Shown here piece after piece: positions 23,489 to 31,446 of a stretch of DNA of 64,000 nt. The notes below the pieces were generated by a model, which had not been told where the DNA came from, made no database searches, and saw nothing but the letters and a program-made list of their open reading frames with translations. Source of the stretch: Stenotrophomonas maltophilia (lineage in GTDB: Bacteria > Pseudomonadota > Gammaproteobacteria > Xanthomonadales > Xanthomonadaceae); the NCBI GenBank assembly GCA_002364755.1, contig DEZI01000027.1, positions 157,054 through 221,053 on the forward strand, written 5' to 3'. Position numbers and translations under genes: made by a program. Numbering within the stretch: the first letter of the stretch is position 1; each line of letters begins with the position of its first letter.

Positions 23489-24391
23489 TCAGGCTGCCGC
23501 GCGGGCACGAGCCTGCAGGCGCAGGCGCTGGAAGTAGACGTCCTCGAGATCGGGGGCCACGGCGCGGAAGCCATCGCCGGGATCGCTGGCACTGTGGATG
23601 TGGATGACCGGGCGGCCGCCGACCAGGCGCGTGGACAGCACCACATAGCGCGCCTCGTGGTCGGCCAGCTCGGACGGATCGACCTGCTTGCGCCAGACCT
23701 GGTGTGCCAGCGCTTCGATGGCATCGGTGGGGCGGCCGGTCAGCAGCACCTGGCCCTTGTTCATGATGGCCATGCTCGGGCACAGGTCGGTCACGTCCTC
23801 CACGATGTGGGTGGACAGGATCACCGCGACGTTCTCGCCGATGGCCGCCAGCAGGTTGAGAAAGCGGTTGCGTTCCTCGGGGTCGAGGCCGGCGGTGGGC
23901 TCATCGACGATGACCAGGCGCGGATCGCCCAGCAGGGCCTGGGCGATGCCGAAGCGCTGGCGCATGCCGCCGGAGTAGGTACCCAGCTTGCGCTTGCGCG
24001 CGTCCCACAGGTTCACCTGCTGCAGCAGGCCGTCCACCACTTCGCGGCGCTGCGCGCGCTGGGTCAGGCCCTTGAGCACGGCGAAATGCTCCAGCAGGTC
24101 GAGCGCGCTGACCTTGGGGTAGACGCCAAAATCCTGCGGCAGGTAGCCCAGGCGGCGGCGCACGGCGTCCTTGTCGCGCAGCACGTCGATCGGCGCCTCG
24201 CCGGGAATGCTCAGCACCGCTGTGCCGCTGTCGGCTTCCTGCAGCGTGGACAGGGTACGCATCAGCGAGGACTTGCCGGCGCCGTTGGGGCCGAGCAGGC
24301 CGAACATGCCGCGCGGGATGTCCAGGGTGACCGCGTTCAACGCGTGGACGCCGTTTGCGTAGGTCTTGGACAGCGAGTCGATCTGCAGCAT
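23489..24391 (-). CDS. ABC transporter ATP-binding protein
   Basis: A 300-residue ATPase with Walker A GPNGAGKSS, signature YSGGMRQRFGIAQAL, Walker B LVIVDEPTAGLD and an H-loop ILSTHIVED. The C-terminal extension (about 220-300) is of the ABC-2 exporter type. It lies 12 bp before the permease/aminopeptidase gene and should power it. A GAGGTG site stands before ATG 24391. The 210-bp gap to the kaiC-like gene serves divergent promoters. Confidence 0.93.
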   Translation of the reverse strand: MLQIDSLSKTYANGVHALNAVTLDIPRGMFGLLGPNGAGKSSLMRTLSTLQEADSGTAVLSIPGEAPIDVLRDKDAVRRRLGYLPQDFGVYPKVSALDLLEHFAVLKGLTQRAQRREVVDGLLQQVNLWDARKRKLGTYSGGMRQRFGIAQALLGDPRLVIVDEPTAGLDPEERNRFLNLLAAIGENVAVILSTHIVEDVTDLCPSMAIMNKGQVLLTGRPTDAIEALAHQVWRKQVDPSELADHEARYVVLSTRLVGGRPVIHIHSASDPGDGFRAVAPDLEDVYFQRLRLQARARAAA

Positions 24392-24601
24392 GTGGCGTAC
24401 ACCTCTTCCCTGTGTGTGAAGAGCCGTTTATCGCGCTGAATACAACGTCGGTCAAACGCCGATGGTCATGGTTGGCCGACGGACAGAACCCAGCGGGGGT
24501 GAATCGGCGGTGAAACAAACCTGAATGGGGCGGCGGTCAGTGCTTCTCATCACACGATGCCTCCACAGTGGCACCGATAGGCTTTGCCCCAGTTCAAAGC
24601 C

Positions 24602-26098
24602 ATGCAGGCGCACATGCGTATTACGACTGGTGTAGAGGGGCTCGACACGATCCTCGGCGGCGGCCTGCCGCAGGCCCGGCTGTTCCTGCTGGAAGGCCCC
24701 CCAGGCTCGGGCAAGACCACGCTGTCGCTGCAGTTCCTGCTGGAAGGGCTGCGCCAAGGCGAGCAGTGCCTGTACATCACCCTGTCCGAGACCGCCGAGG
24801 AACTGCGCGAAGTCGCCAGCGCCCACGGCTGGTCGCTGGAGGGCCTGCACCTGTTCGAGCTTGGCTCGGCCGAAGGCGCGATGGGTAATGGCCGGCTGCA
24901 GTCGGTGCTGCATTCCTGGGAAATGGAGCTGGACGAGACGGTCAACATGATCATGTCCCGGGTCGACAGCATCAGGCCGACCCGGGTGGTGTTCGATTCG
25001 CTGTCCGAGTTGCGTCTGCTGGCCCAGGATTCGCTGCGTTACCGCCGGCAGATCCTTGCGATCAAGCAGTTCTTCGGGCCCAAGAGCGCCACCGTCATCC
25101 TGGTCGATGACCTGACCTCCACCGGCGAGGAACGCGATGGCCAGCTACACAGCCTGTGCCATGGCGTGATCTCGCTGGAGCGGCTGACCCTGGACTTCGG
25201 CCCGGCGCGCCGCCGCATGCAGGTGCAGAAGCTGCGCGGCGTCGAATTCGTCGCGGGCTATCACGATATGGTCATCCGCCGTGGCGGCCTGGAGATTTTC
25301 CCGCGGCTGATCGCTTCAGAACACCACGGGCGCTTCCTCGGCACCCCCATCAGCAGCGGCGTCGACGAGATTGACCATCTGCTGGGCGGCGGACCGCTGC
25401 GTGGCACCTCAACCCTGCTGACCGGCCCTGCCGGCAGTGGCAAGACCAACGTGGCCCTGCAGTACGTATGGGCCGCGTGTGAGCGCGGTGAGCGCGCCTG
25501 CATTTTTGAGTTCGACGAGCGCGTGGGCACGCTGCTGGCCCGCGCGAAGGCGCTGGACATCGATCTGCACAAGCATCTGGACAGCGGCATGCTGGAGATC
25601 CTGCAGATGGACCCGGCCGAAGTATCGCCCGGCGAGTTTTCCTGGAACCTGCGCAAGTCCGTGGAGCAGCGCAACTGCCGCGTGCTGGTCATCGACAGCC
25701 TCAACGGCTACGTTACCGCCATGCCGCAGGAAAAACAGCTGATGCTGCAGCTTCACGAAATGCTGTCCTACCTCAACCAGAAAGGCGTGGCCACCTTCCT
25801 CATCAACCCGCAGCACGGCCTGGTAGGCACCATGTCCACCGGCAGCCTCAACGTGTCCTACATTGCCGATGCGGTGGTGCTGTTCCGCTTCTTCGAGGCC
25901 AAGGGCCGCATCCGCAAGGCCATTTCAGTGATCAAGAACCGTGGCGGCGCGCATGAGGACACCATCCGCGAGTTGAAGATCGATGGCCGTGGCATCACGG
26001 TCAGCGAGGCGCTGGCCGATTTCCAGGGCATCCTCACGGGCACGCCGGAATTTGTCGGCGACAGCGCCGCGCTGCTCGGCCAGACCGATGGCCGATAG
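24602..26098 (+). CDS. KaiC-like protein with two RecA-type ATPase domains
   Basis: A 498-residue cytoplasmic ATPase built from two KaiC domains. Domain 1 has GPPGSGKTT and VVFDSLSE. Domain 2 (from about 240) repeats GVDEIDHLLGGG, GPAGSGKTN, an EFDER segment at the site of the KaiC catalytic glutamates, and VLVIDSLNG. The length matches cyanobacterial KaiC, but no kaiA or kaiB is near. Outside cyanobacteria such proteins usually pair with histidine kinases, as here: the kinase start overlaps this gene by 11 bp. The start is uncertain (TTG 24584, ATG 24602 or ATG 24614); none has a good ribosome site. Its role is probably signalling rather than timekeeping. Confidence 0.88.
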   Translation: MQAHMRITTGVEGLDTILGGGLPQARLFLLEGPPGSGKTTLSLQFLLEGLRQGEQCLYITLSETAEELREVASAHGWSLEGLHLFELGSAEGAMGNGRLQSVLHSWEMELDETVNMIMSRVDSIRPTRVVFDSLSELRLLAQDSLRYRRQILAIKQFFGPKSATVILVDDLTSTGEERDGQLHSLCHGVISLERLTLDFGPARRRMQVQKLRGVEFVAGYHDMVIRRGGLEIFPRLIASEHHGRFLGTPISSGVDEIDHLLGGGPLRGTSTLLTGPAGSGKTNVALQYVWAACERGERACIFEFDERVGTLLARAKALDIDLHKHLDSGMLEILQMDPAEVSPGEFSWNLRKSVEQRNCRVLVIDSLNGYVTAMPQEKQLMLQLHEMLSYLNQKGVATFLINPQHGLVGTMSTGSLNVSYIADAVVLFRFFEAKGRIRKAISVIKNRGGAHEDTIRELKIDGRGITVSEALADFQGILTGTPEFVGDSAALLGQTDGR

Positions 26099-28145
26099 CG
26101 GCGGAGGGGGGGCGGTCGTCCGCATCGTCGCCCCCTTCGGACGGGATGCGCAGAGCATCGCCGCGGTGCTTGGCGCGGCGGGCGTTTCGACCTGCATCGC
26201 GCCAAACCTGGAAGCCCTGGCCAGTGAGCTGGACGACGATACAGGCCTGGTCGTGGTCACCCAGGAGGCGATGGCAGGCGGCAGCGACGTGCTGCTGCCC
26301 GTGCTGCAGCGCCAGCCGACATGGTCGGACCTGCCTTTCATCCTGCTGCGCTCGGCGCGTTCCTGGCGCCGCTCCACCCGCGAGCCGCTGCTGCCGGCGT
26401 CGATCAACGTGGTGGAGATGGACCGGCCACTGGGCAGTGTCTCCCTGCTGAGTGCCGTGCAGGGCGCGCTGCGCGCACGCGACAAGCAGTTCCTGGTGCG
26501 CGACCAGTTGCGGGCGCTGGACGAGGGTCGCGCCGCGCTGGCCCGCAGCGAAGCCGAGCTGCGGGTGATCGCCGACACGATGCCGGTGCTGATCGCCTTC
26601 GTCGATACGGCGATGTGTTTCCGCTTCGCCAACACCGCCTATGAAGACTGGTTCGGCCTGGCTACCGGCGAAGTGATCGGCCGCCACGTGCGGGATGTCA
26701 TCAGTGAACCCGTCTGGCAGCAGCGCCGGCCGGCGATGGAGGCGGCCCTGCAGGGAAAGGGTGCAGTGTTCGAGATCGAATGGCCACACCGCCTGCGCGG
26801 TCGACGCGACTGCGAAGTACGCTACTCGCCACGCCGCGATGCGCAGGGCCACGTCGACGGCTTCCATGTCTTCGTCACCGATATCACGAGCACCAAACTC
26901 GCGCTTGCCAGCAGCCAGCAGCACGCCCAGGCGTTGGAAGCCAAGGTCGCCGAGCGCACCCGCGAACTGGAAATGCAGATGGCCGCGCGCGAGGCCAGCG
27001 AGGCGGCACTGCGCCAGGCGCAGAAGATGGAGGCGATCGGCCAGCTGACCGGTGGCATCGCCCACGACTTCAACAATATGCTGACCGGCATCCTGTCGGC
27101 GCTGGACATCGTGCGGATGCGCCTGGAAATGGGCCGGGTGGATGACCTGGATCGCTTCCTTGAAACGGCCACCGCATCGGGCCAGCGGGCGGCAGCGCTG
27201 ACCCAGCGGCTGCTGGCGTTTTCGCGCAGGCAATCGCTGGATGCACGGCCGGTGGAGATCAACGCGCTGCTGGACTCGGTGCAGCACCTGCTGCGCAGCA
27301 CGCTCGGCGAATCGGTGCGGATCGTCGCCGAGCCCAGTGCCGGTGAACTGCATGCCACGCTGGATGCCAACCAGTTCGAGAGCGCGATCCTCAACCTGGC
27401 GATCAACGCCCGTGACGCCATGCCCCATGGCGGCCAGCTGACCCTGCGTACTGGAGCCGCCAGCGTAAGCGAGGGGCAGTATCCGGCGGTGCCCGCCGGG
27501 CGCTATGTGCACGTGCTGGTGTCAGACACCGGCGCCGGCATGGCGCCTGCCGTGGTCGAGCGCGTGTTCGAGCCGTTCTTCACCACCAAGCCGATCGGCA
27601 AGGGCACCGGCCTTGGCATGTCGATGGTCTACGGTTTCATGCAGCAGTCCGGCGGCCATGTTGCCATCCAGTCGCAGGTGGGCGAGGGGACGACGGTGTC
27701 GTTGTTCATTCCGATGGACGACGCCCCTGAAGCTGCCGTCCCACAGGCGACGACCCAGCCGATCCGGCGTGGCGCCGGCCAGTCGATCCTGGTGGTGGAA
27801 GACGATGCGCAGGTGCGCATGCTGGTGACCGTGGTGCTGGAAGACCTCGGCTACCAGACCCAGGTGGTGGGCGATGCCGATGCGGCGATCCCGATCCTGG
27901 CCTCGGCGCAGGTGATTGACCTGCTGGTAACCGATGTCGGCCTGCCCGGCATGAACGGCCGGCAGCTGGCCGAGATCGCCCGCCAGTCACGCCCGTCGCT
28001 GCCGGTGCTGTTCATGACCGGCTATGCGGAAAAGGCCCAGGAGCGCGCATCGTTCCTCGACGAAGGCATGGCGATGATCGCCAAGCCCTTCCTCCTGGAT
28101 GAGTTCAGCACCGCCGTGCGCACCGCCATGCCTGAAGCCCGGTAG
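26088..28145 (+). CDS. Hybrid sensor histidine kinase with PAS and receiver domains
   Basis: A 685-residue protein without membrane helices. The order is: an N-terminal receiver-like domain (about 10-125) that lacks a clear phosphoacceptor Asp; a PAS domain (about 150-270, MPVLIAFVDTAMCFRFANTAYEDWFG); a coiled coil; HisKA with GGIAHDFNNML (His near 326); HATPase with NLAINARDAM, DTGAGM and GTGLGMSMVYG; and a C-terminal receiver with VVEDDAQVRML, the acceptor Asp in LLVTDVGLPG and Lys in IAKPF. It is coupled to the KaiC-like gene by an 11-bp overlap, so the ATPase and kinase probably share one pathway. The stop codon TAG lies inside the GTAG head of a SMAG repeat. Confidence 0.93.
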   Translation: MADSGGGGAVVRIVAPFGRDAQSIAAVLGAAGVSTCIAPNLEALASELDDDTGLVVVTQEAMAGGSDVLLPVLQRQPTWSDLPFILLRSARSWRRSTREPLLPASINVVEMDRPLGSVSLLSAVQGALRARDKQFLVRDQLRALDEGRAALARSEAELRVIADTMPVLIAFVDTAMCFRFANTAYEDWFGLATGEVIGRHVRDVISEPVWQQRRPAMEAALQGKGAVFEIEWPHRLRGRRDCEVRYSPRRDAQGHVDGFHVFVTDITSTKLALASSQQHAQALEAKVAERTRELEMQMAAREASEAALRQAQKMEAIGQLTGGIAHDFNNMLTGILSALDIVRMRLEMGRVDDLDRFLETATASGQRAAALTQRLLAFSRRQSLDARPVEINALLDSVQHLLRSTLGESVRIVAEPSAGELHATLDANQFESAILNLAINARDAMPHGGQLTLRTGAASVSEGQYPAVPAGRYVHVLVSDTGAGMAPAVVERVFEPFFTTKPIGKGTGLGMSMVYGFMQQSGGHVAIQSQVGEGTTVSLFIPMDDAPEAAVPQATTQPIRRGAGQSILVVEDDAQVRMLVTVVLEDLGYQTQVVGDADAAIPILASAQVIDLLVTDVGLPGMNGRQLAEIARQSRPSLPVLFMTGYAEKAQERASFLDEGMAMIAKPFLLDEFSTAVRTAMPEAR

Positions 28146-28322
28146 CGTCGAGCTTGCTCGACTGCCGTGCCTGTCGATTCCCGTCGCTGCGCTGATCGGT
28201 CATCTCTGCGGTTTTTTGTAGAGCCGAGCCCATGCTCGGCTGATTTGCCTGGACAAAGGCAGCCGAGCATAGGCTCGGCTCTACAGGAGAGCCATGGCAG
28301 CCGAGCATGGGCTCGGCTCTAC
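28142..28322. repeat. SMAG/REP cluster, four copies
   Basis: Copies at 28142-28163 (+, arms CGTCGAG/CTCGAC), 28218-28241 (+), 28261-28284 (-) and 28299-28322 (-). The middle two face each other as an inverted pair. The first supplies the stop codon of the kinase gene and the last supplies that of the LacI-type gene, so the whole gap between two convergent genes is made of these repeats. Confidence 0.88.
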
Positions 28323-29350
28323 ATCCGCTGCGAAGACTCGCGCACCACCCGCTTCACCGGAATGCTCAGGCTCTCCACCGGCTGGCGGCCGATCAGCGCC
28401 AGCAGTTTCTCCACCAGCAGCTGGCCCGCCTGCTTGGTGTCCTGCTGCACCGTGGTCAGCGCCGGCGACACCGAGGCCGCCAACGGAATGTCGTCGAAGC
28501 CGGTCACCGCTACGTCCTGTGGCACGCGCAGCCCTGCCTCGCGCAATGCACGCATCGCGCCGATGGCAATAAGATCGCTGGCGGCGCAGATCGCATCGAT
28601 GCGTTCGCCGCGTGCCAGCAGCGCCTGGCAGGCTTCCTGCCCGGAGGCCTCGGTGGTGATGGCATCGTGCTGCAGCGCCGGGTCGGCGGCAAGGCCGTGC
28701 GTGCGCAGCGCCTGGACGTGGCCGCGGTAGCGCTCCTCGAATTCCGGGTAATGGCTGGACGCATGGCCGAGGAAGGCGATGCGGCGGCAGCCCTGCTGCA
28801 GCAGGTGGGCGGTGATGTCATGCCCGCCCTGGAAGTTGTCGCTGCCGATCGACACGCCCGGCTGGCCGGGCAGGGCCGCGCCCCAGCGCACGAAATGCGT
28901 GCCCTGTTCGACCAGCCGTTGCAGGCGGTCGCGCGACTGGTGGTAGTCGCCGTAGCCGAGCAGGATGATGCCGTCGGCCTTGTTGCTGTCCTCGTAATCG
29001 GCCTGCCAGTCGGTGGACAGCTGCTGGAAGGACACCAGCAGGTCCTGCCCATGCAGCGCGCAGGCGCGGGTGATCGAGCCCAGCATCGAGTGGAAGAACG
29101 GGTTGATCAGCGAATCGTCATTGGTCGGGTCTTCGAAGAACAGCAGGGCCAGCGTGCCGGCATTGCGCAGGCGCAGGCTGGAGGCGTTCTTGTCGACCTT
29201 GTAGTTCAGCTCGCGGGCGATGCGCAGGATGCGTTCGCGGGTTTCGGCGTTGACCATCGGGCTGCCGCGCAGGGCACGCGACACCGTGGGCTGGGAAACC
29301 CCGGCCAGGTGGGCGATGTCCAGGGACGTGGCTTTGCCTTTGATGGTCAT
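28319..29350 (-). CDS. LacI family transcriptional regulator
   Basis: A 343-residue repressor-type protein. Helix-turn-helix SLDIAHLAGVSQPTVSRALRGSPMV, then the hinge ELNYKVDKNASSLRLRNAGTLAL and a periplasmic-binding-like sugar domain (DGIILLGYGD, AICAASDLIAIGAMRAL, VAVTGFDDIPLAASVSPALTTV). No catabolic gene is adjacent. It is a reasonable but unproven candidate for the protein that reads the TGAATACGTATGCA sites of the maltodextrin locus 17 kb away. No purine-rich ribosome site is seen before ATG 29350. Its TAG stop comes from a SMAG head. Confidence 0.9.
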   Translation of the reverse strand: MTIKGKATSLDIAHLAGVSQPTVSRALRGSPMVNAETRERILRIARELNYKVDKNASSLRLRNAGTLALLFFEDPTNDDSLINPFFHSMLGSITRACALHGQDLLVSFQQLSTDWQADYEDSNKADGIILLGYGDYHQSRDRLQRLVEQGTHFVRWGAALPGQPGVSIGSDNFQGGHDITAHLLQQGCRRIAFLGHASSHYPEFEERYRGHVQALRTHGLAADPALQHDAITTEASGQEACQALLARGERIDAICAASDLIAIGAMRALREAGLRVPQDVAVTGFDDIPLAASVSPALTTVQQDTKQAGQLLVEKLLALIGRQPVESLSIPVKRVVRESSQRM

Positions 29351-29725
29351 GGAGGGAGCAGGCTGGGAGATTCACGGATGATGCCACGGGTGGCTGCTGC
29401 TGGCCCTGTGGATGTCTTGCCGGGGAGACGGATCGGACAGCGCTTGGCTGTGACGCGACCGGACCCGCCCGGTGCGGACAGGTCCAGACCATTCCTGCTG
29501 TCGGCTGGGTTGAACCGCCCCCAAGGCCTGACAGGACAAGGGCCCAGGGGACAATCCGGCCGCCGCCGGGAGCTTCCCTGACCGGGCGGAAGGCGGTGGC
29601 GATGATAAGATGGGACATTCTTGAATTCCCCCAAATGCATCGGGGGCGGCCCCGGGCCACTGCCTCCTGCCAGGAGGACGTGCTATCACTGGTGGTCTGC
29701 CCCTGTACAACGGACGAACACACCT
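29351..29725. other. Gap between lacI-type gene and ssb
   Basis: 375 bp between divergent genes with no supported gene. It should hold both promoters. TAAGAT at 29606-29611 could be a -10 box for ssb, but no convincing -35 partner was found. CAGGAGGACG at 29671 is far (about 50 bp) from the ssb ATG. Confidence 0.4.
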
Positions 29726-30307
29726 ATGGCGCGTGGCATCAACAAAGTCATCCTGGTCGGCAACCTCGGCAACGACCCGGACGTGAAGTACACCCAGGGC
29801 GGCATGGCGATCACCCGCATCAGCCTGGCCACCACCAGCGTCCGCAAGGACAAGGACGGCAACCAGCAGGAGCGCACCGAATGGCACCGTGTGGTGTTCT
29901 TCGGCAAGCTCGGCGAAATCGCCGGCGAATACCTGCGCAAGGGCAGCTCGGTCTACGTCGAAGGCAGCCTGCGCTACGACAAGTACACCGGCCAGGATGG
30001 CGTGGAGAAGTACTCCACCGACATCATCGCCGACGAAATGCAGATGCTGGGCGGCCGCGGTGAAGGCGGCGGCGGTGGCGGCGGTGGTGGCAACTTCGGC
30101 GGCGACCGTCCGCAGCGCCAGCAGGCCCCGCGCCAGGAGTACGGCGGCGGTGGCGGCGGCCAGCGGGGCGGCCAGGGCGGTGGTTACGGCAACCAGGGCG
30201 GTGGCAACCAGGGTGGCGGCTACGGCAACCAGGGCGGCAACCAGCGCCCGCAGCCGCAGCAGGCACCGCCGATGGACGACTTCGCTGACGACGATATTCC
30301 GTTCTGA
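29726..30307 (+). CDS. ssb: Single-stranded DNA-binding protein
   Basis: A 193-residue SSB that coats single-stranded DNA in replication and repair. The OB-fold (MARGINKVILVGNLGNDPDVKY to about residue 112) is followed by a long glycine/glutamine-rich linker with repeated GGGYGNQGG-like units and the acidic tip DDFADDDIPF, which binds partner proteins. Length and layout are normal for gammaproteobacteria. A textbook terminator follows. The upstream frame is open, but the conserved MARGINKV start at 29726 is clear. Confidence 0.97.
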   Translation: MARGINKVILVGNLGNDPDVKYTQGGMAITRISLATTSVRKDKDGNQQERTEWHRVVFFGKLGEIAGEYLRKGSSVYVEGSLRYDKYTGQDGVEKYSTDIIADEMQMLGGRGEGGGGGGGGGNFGGDRPQRQQAPRQEYGGGGGGQRGGQGGGYGNQGGGNQGGGYGNQGGNQRPQPQQAPPMDDFADDDIPF

Positions 30308-30345
30308 TGCCTGCCTGGCAGCAGGCGCAGACGTGAATTCACAAG

Positions 30346-30373
30346 GAGCCCCATTCGTGGGGCTCTTTTTTTT
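30346..30373 (+). terminator. Rho-independent terminator of ssb
   Basis: Stem GAGCCCCA / TGGGGCTC with a TTCG tetraloop followed by eight T residues, 38 bp after the stop codon. Confidence 0.96.
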
Positions 30374-30457
30374 GCGCGTCCAGTCAGGTGCGTGGTGCCC
30401 TGCAGCATCAATTTTCGTGCACCGCGTCTTGCAAAAAAAAACATTCCTCCCGTATGG

Positions 30458-30471
30458 TGCAATCGATTGCA
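30458..30471. promoter_or_regulatory. Candidate LacI-type operator TGCAATCGATTGCA, copy 1
   Basis: A perfect 14-bp palindrome 48 bp before the first gene of the plus-strand 3-keto-glycoside operon. The same 14-mer stands at 39111-39124 at the head of the convergent operon, next to a lacI-type gene. Confidence 0.85.
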
Positions 30472-30519
30472 TTGCTGTGAATCCTCAGTGTTTGCACCGG
30501 TTGGGAGGCCGGGAAGTGG

Positions 30520-31419
30520 ATGTCGATCCATTCCATCGAACCGGCGCCTGCGCCGGGGCTCACGCGGCGCGATGCGCTGCGCATGGCCGTCGCCGGCAGC
30601 CTGGGCCTGGTGGCGGCGGCAGGCGTTCTGCCCTCTGCCGCATCTGCCGCGCCGCTCAAGGGCCGGCTGAAGCACTCCGTCGCCCGCTGGACCTTCCCGC
30701 AGTTGTCGGTCGCCCAGCTCTGCCAGACCGTGAAGGGCCTCGGCTTTGCCGCCATCGACCTGGTCGGCCCGGAGGACTGGCCGACCTTGAAGGCCCATGG
30801 CGTGGACAGCTCGATGTGCAACGGCGCCGAGCTGGGCCTGACCAAGGGCTTTGCCGGACGCGGCTTCCACGATGAACTGGTGGCGCGTTACACCCGGCAT
30901 ATCGACCTCGTGGCCGATGCAGGCTATCGCAACCTCATCTGTTTCTCCGGCAACCGCAACGGCATGGACCCGCAGGACGGCATGGCCAATGCAGAGGCCG
31001 GCCTCAAGCGCATCCTCGGCCACGCCGAGAAACGCGGCGTCGTACTGGTGATGGAGCTGCTGAACTCCCGGGTCGATCACGCCGACTATCTGTGCGACCA
31101 CTCGGCCTGGGGCGTGGAGCTGTGCAAGCGGCTCGGCTCCGACAATTTCGGCCTGCTCTACGACATCTACCACATGCAGATCATGGAGGGCGACATCATC
31201 GCCACCATCGGTCGGGACCATGCGTACTTCAAGCACTACCACACCGCAGGCGTGCCTGGCCGGCACGAGATCGGTGACCAGCAGGAACTGAACTATCCGG
31301 CCATCTGTCGCGCGATCCGCGACACCGGTTTTGATGGGTATCTGGCGCAGGAATTCATGCCTGCAGCGCCTGATCCCGTTGGCTCATTGCGCGAGGCGAT
31401 CCGTCTCTGCGACGTCTGA
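30520..31419 (+). CDS. Sugar phosphate isomerase/epimerase-like TIM barrel with Tat signal
   Basis: A 299-residue protein of the AP-endonuclease-2 fold (hydroxypyruvate isomerase-like). The leader has LTRRDALRMAVAGSLGLVAAAGVLP, a twin-arginine signal, so the folded enzyme is probably exported with its metal bound. Metal-site segments are visible: MELLNS, DIYHMQIMEGD, KHYHTAGVPGRHE and GYLAQEFMP. In related loci such proteins act on keto-sugars or cleave 3-keto-glycosides. It heads an operon with the GMC oxidoreductase. GGGAAG stands before ATG 30520, with a longer GGGAGG a little upstream, and a palindromic operator lies 48 bp away. Confidence 0.85.
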   Translation: MSIHSIEPAPAPGLTRRDALRMAVAGSLGLVAAAGVLPSAASAAPLKGRLKHSVARWTFPQLSVAQLCQTVKGLGFAAIDLVGPEDWPTLKAHGVDSSMCNGAELGLTKGFAGRGFHDELVARYTRHIDLVADAGYRNLICFSGNRNGMDPQDGMANAEAGLKRILGHAEKRGVVLVMELLNSRVDHADYLCDHSAWGVELCKRLGSDNFGLLYDIYHMQIMEGDIIATIGRDHAYFKHYHTAGVPGRHEIGDQQELNYPAICRAIRDTGFDGYLAQEFMPAAPDPVGSLREAIRLCDV

Positions 31420-31446
31420 AACGATATCCACCCAGGTGATAGACCC

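Noticed and set aside
20018..24439. 1473-residue open frame on the plus strand
   Set aside because: It lies antisense to the ABC/M1 and ATPase genes and is rich in His, Gln, Arg and Val without motifs. High GC content removes stop codons from the opposite strand and produces such frames.
25463..25470. GTACGTAT-like match to the maltodextrin operator
   Set aside because: It lies inside the kaiC-like coding region, lacks the TGAA/TGCA flanks and is not near a sugar gene.
24602..26098. Circadian clock genes
   Set aside because: KaiC-like domains are present, but no kaiA or kaiB is near and the partner is a histidine kinase, so a clock claim is not supported.
28142..28322. CRISPR-like array
   Set aside because: Regularly spaced similar units were noted, but they are palindromic, face different directions, have unequal spacing and start with GTAG, so they are SMAG repeats. 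No cas gene is present.
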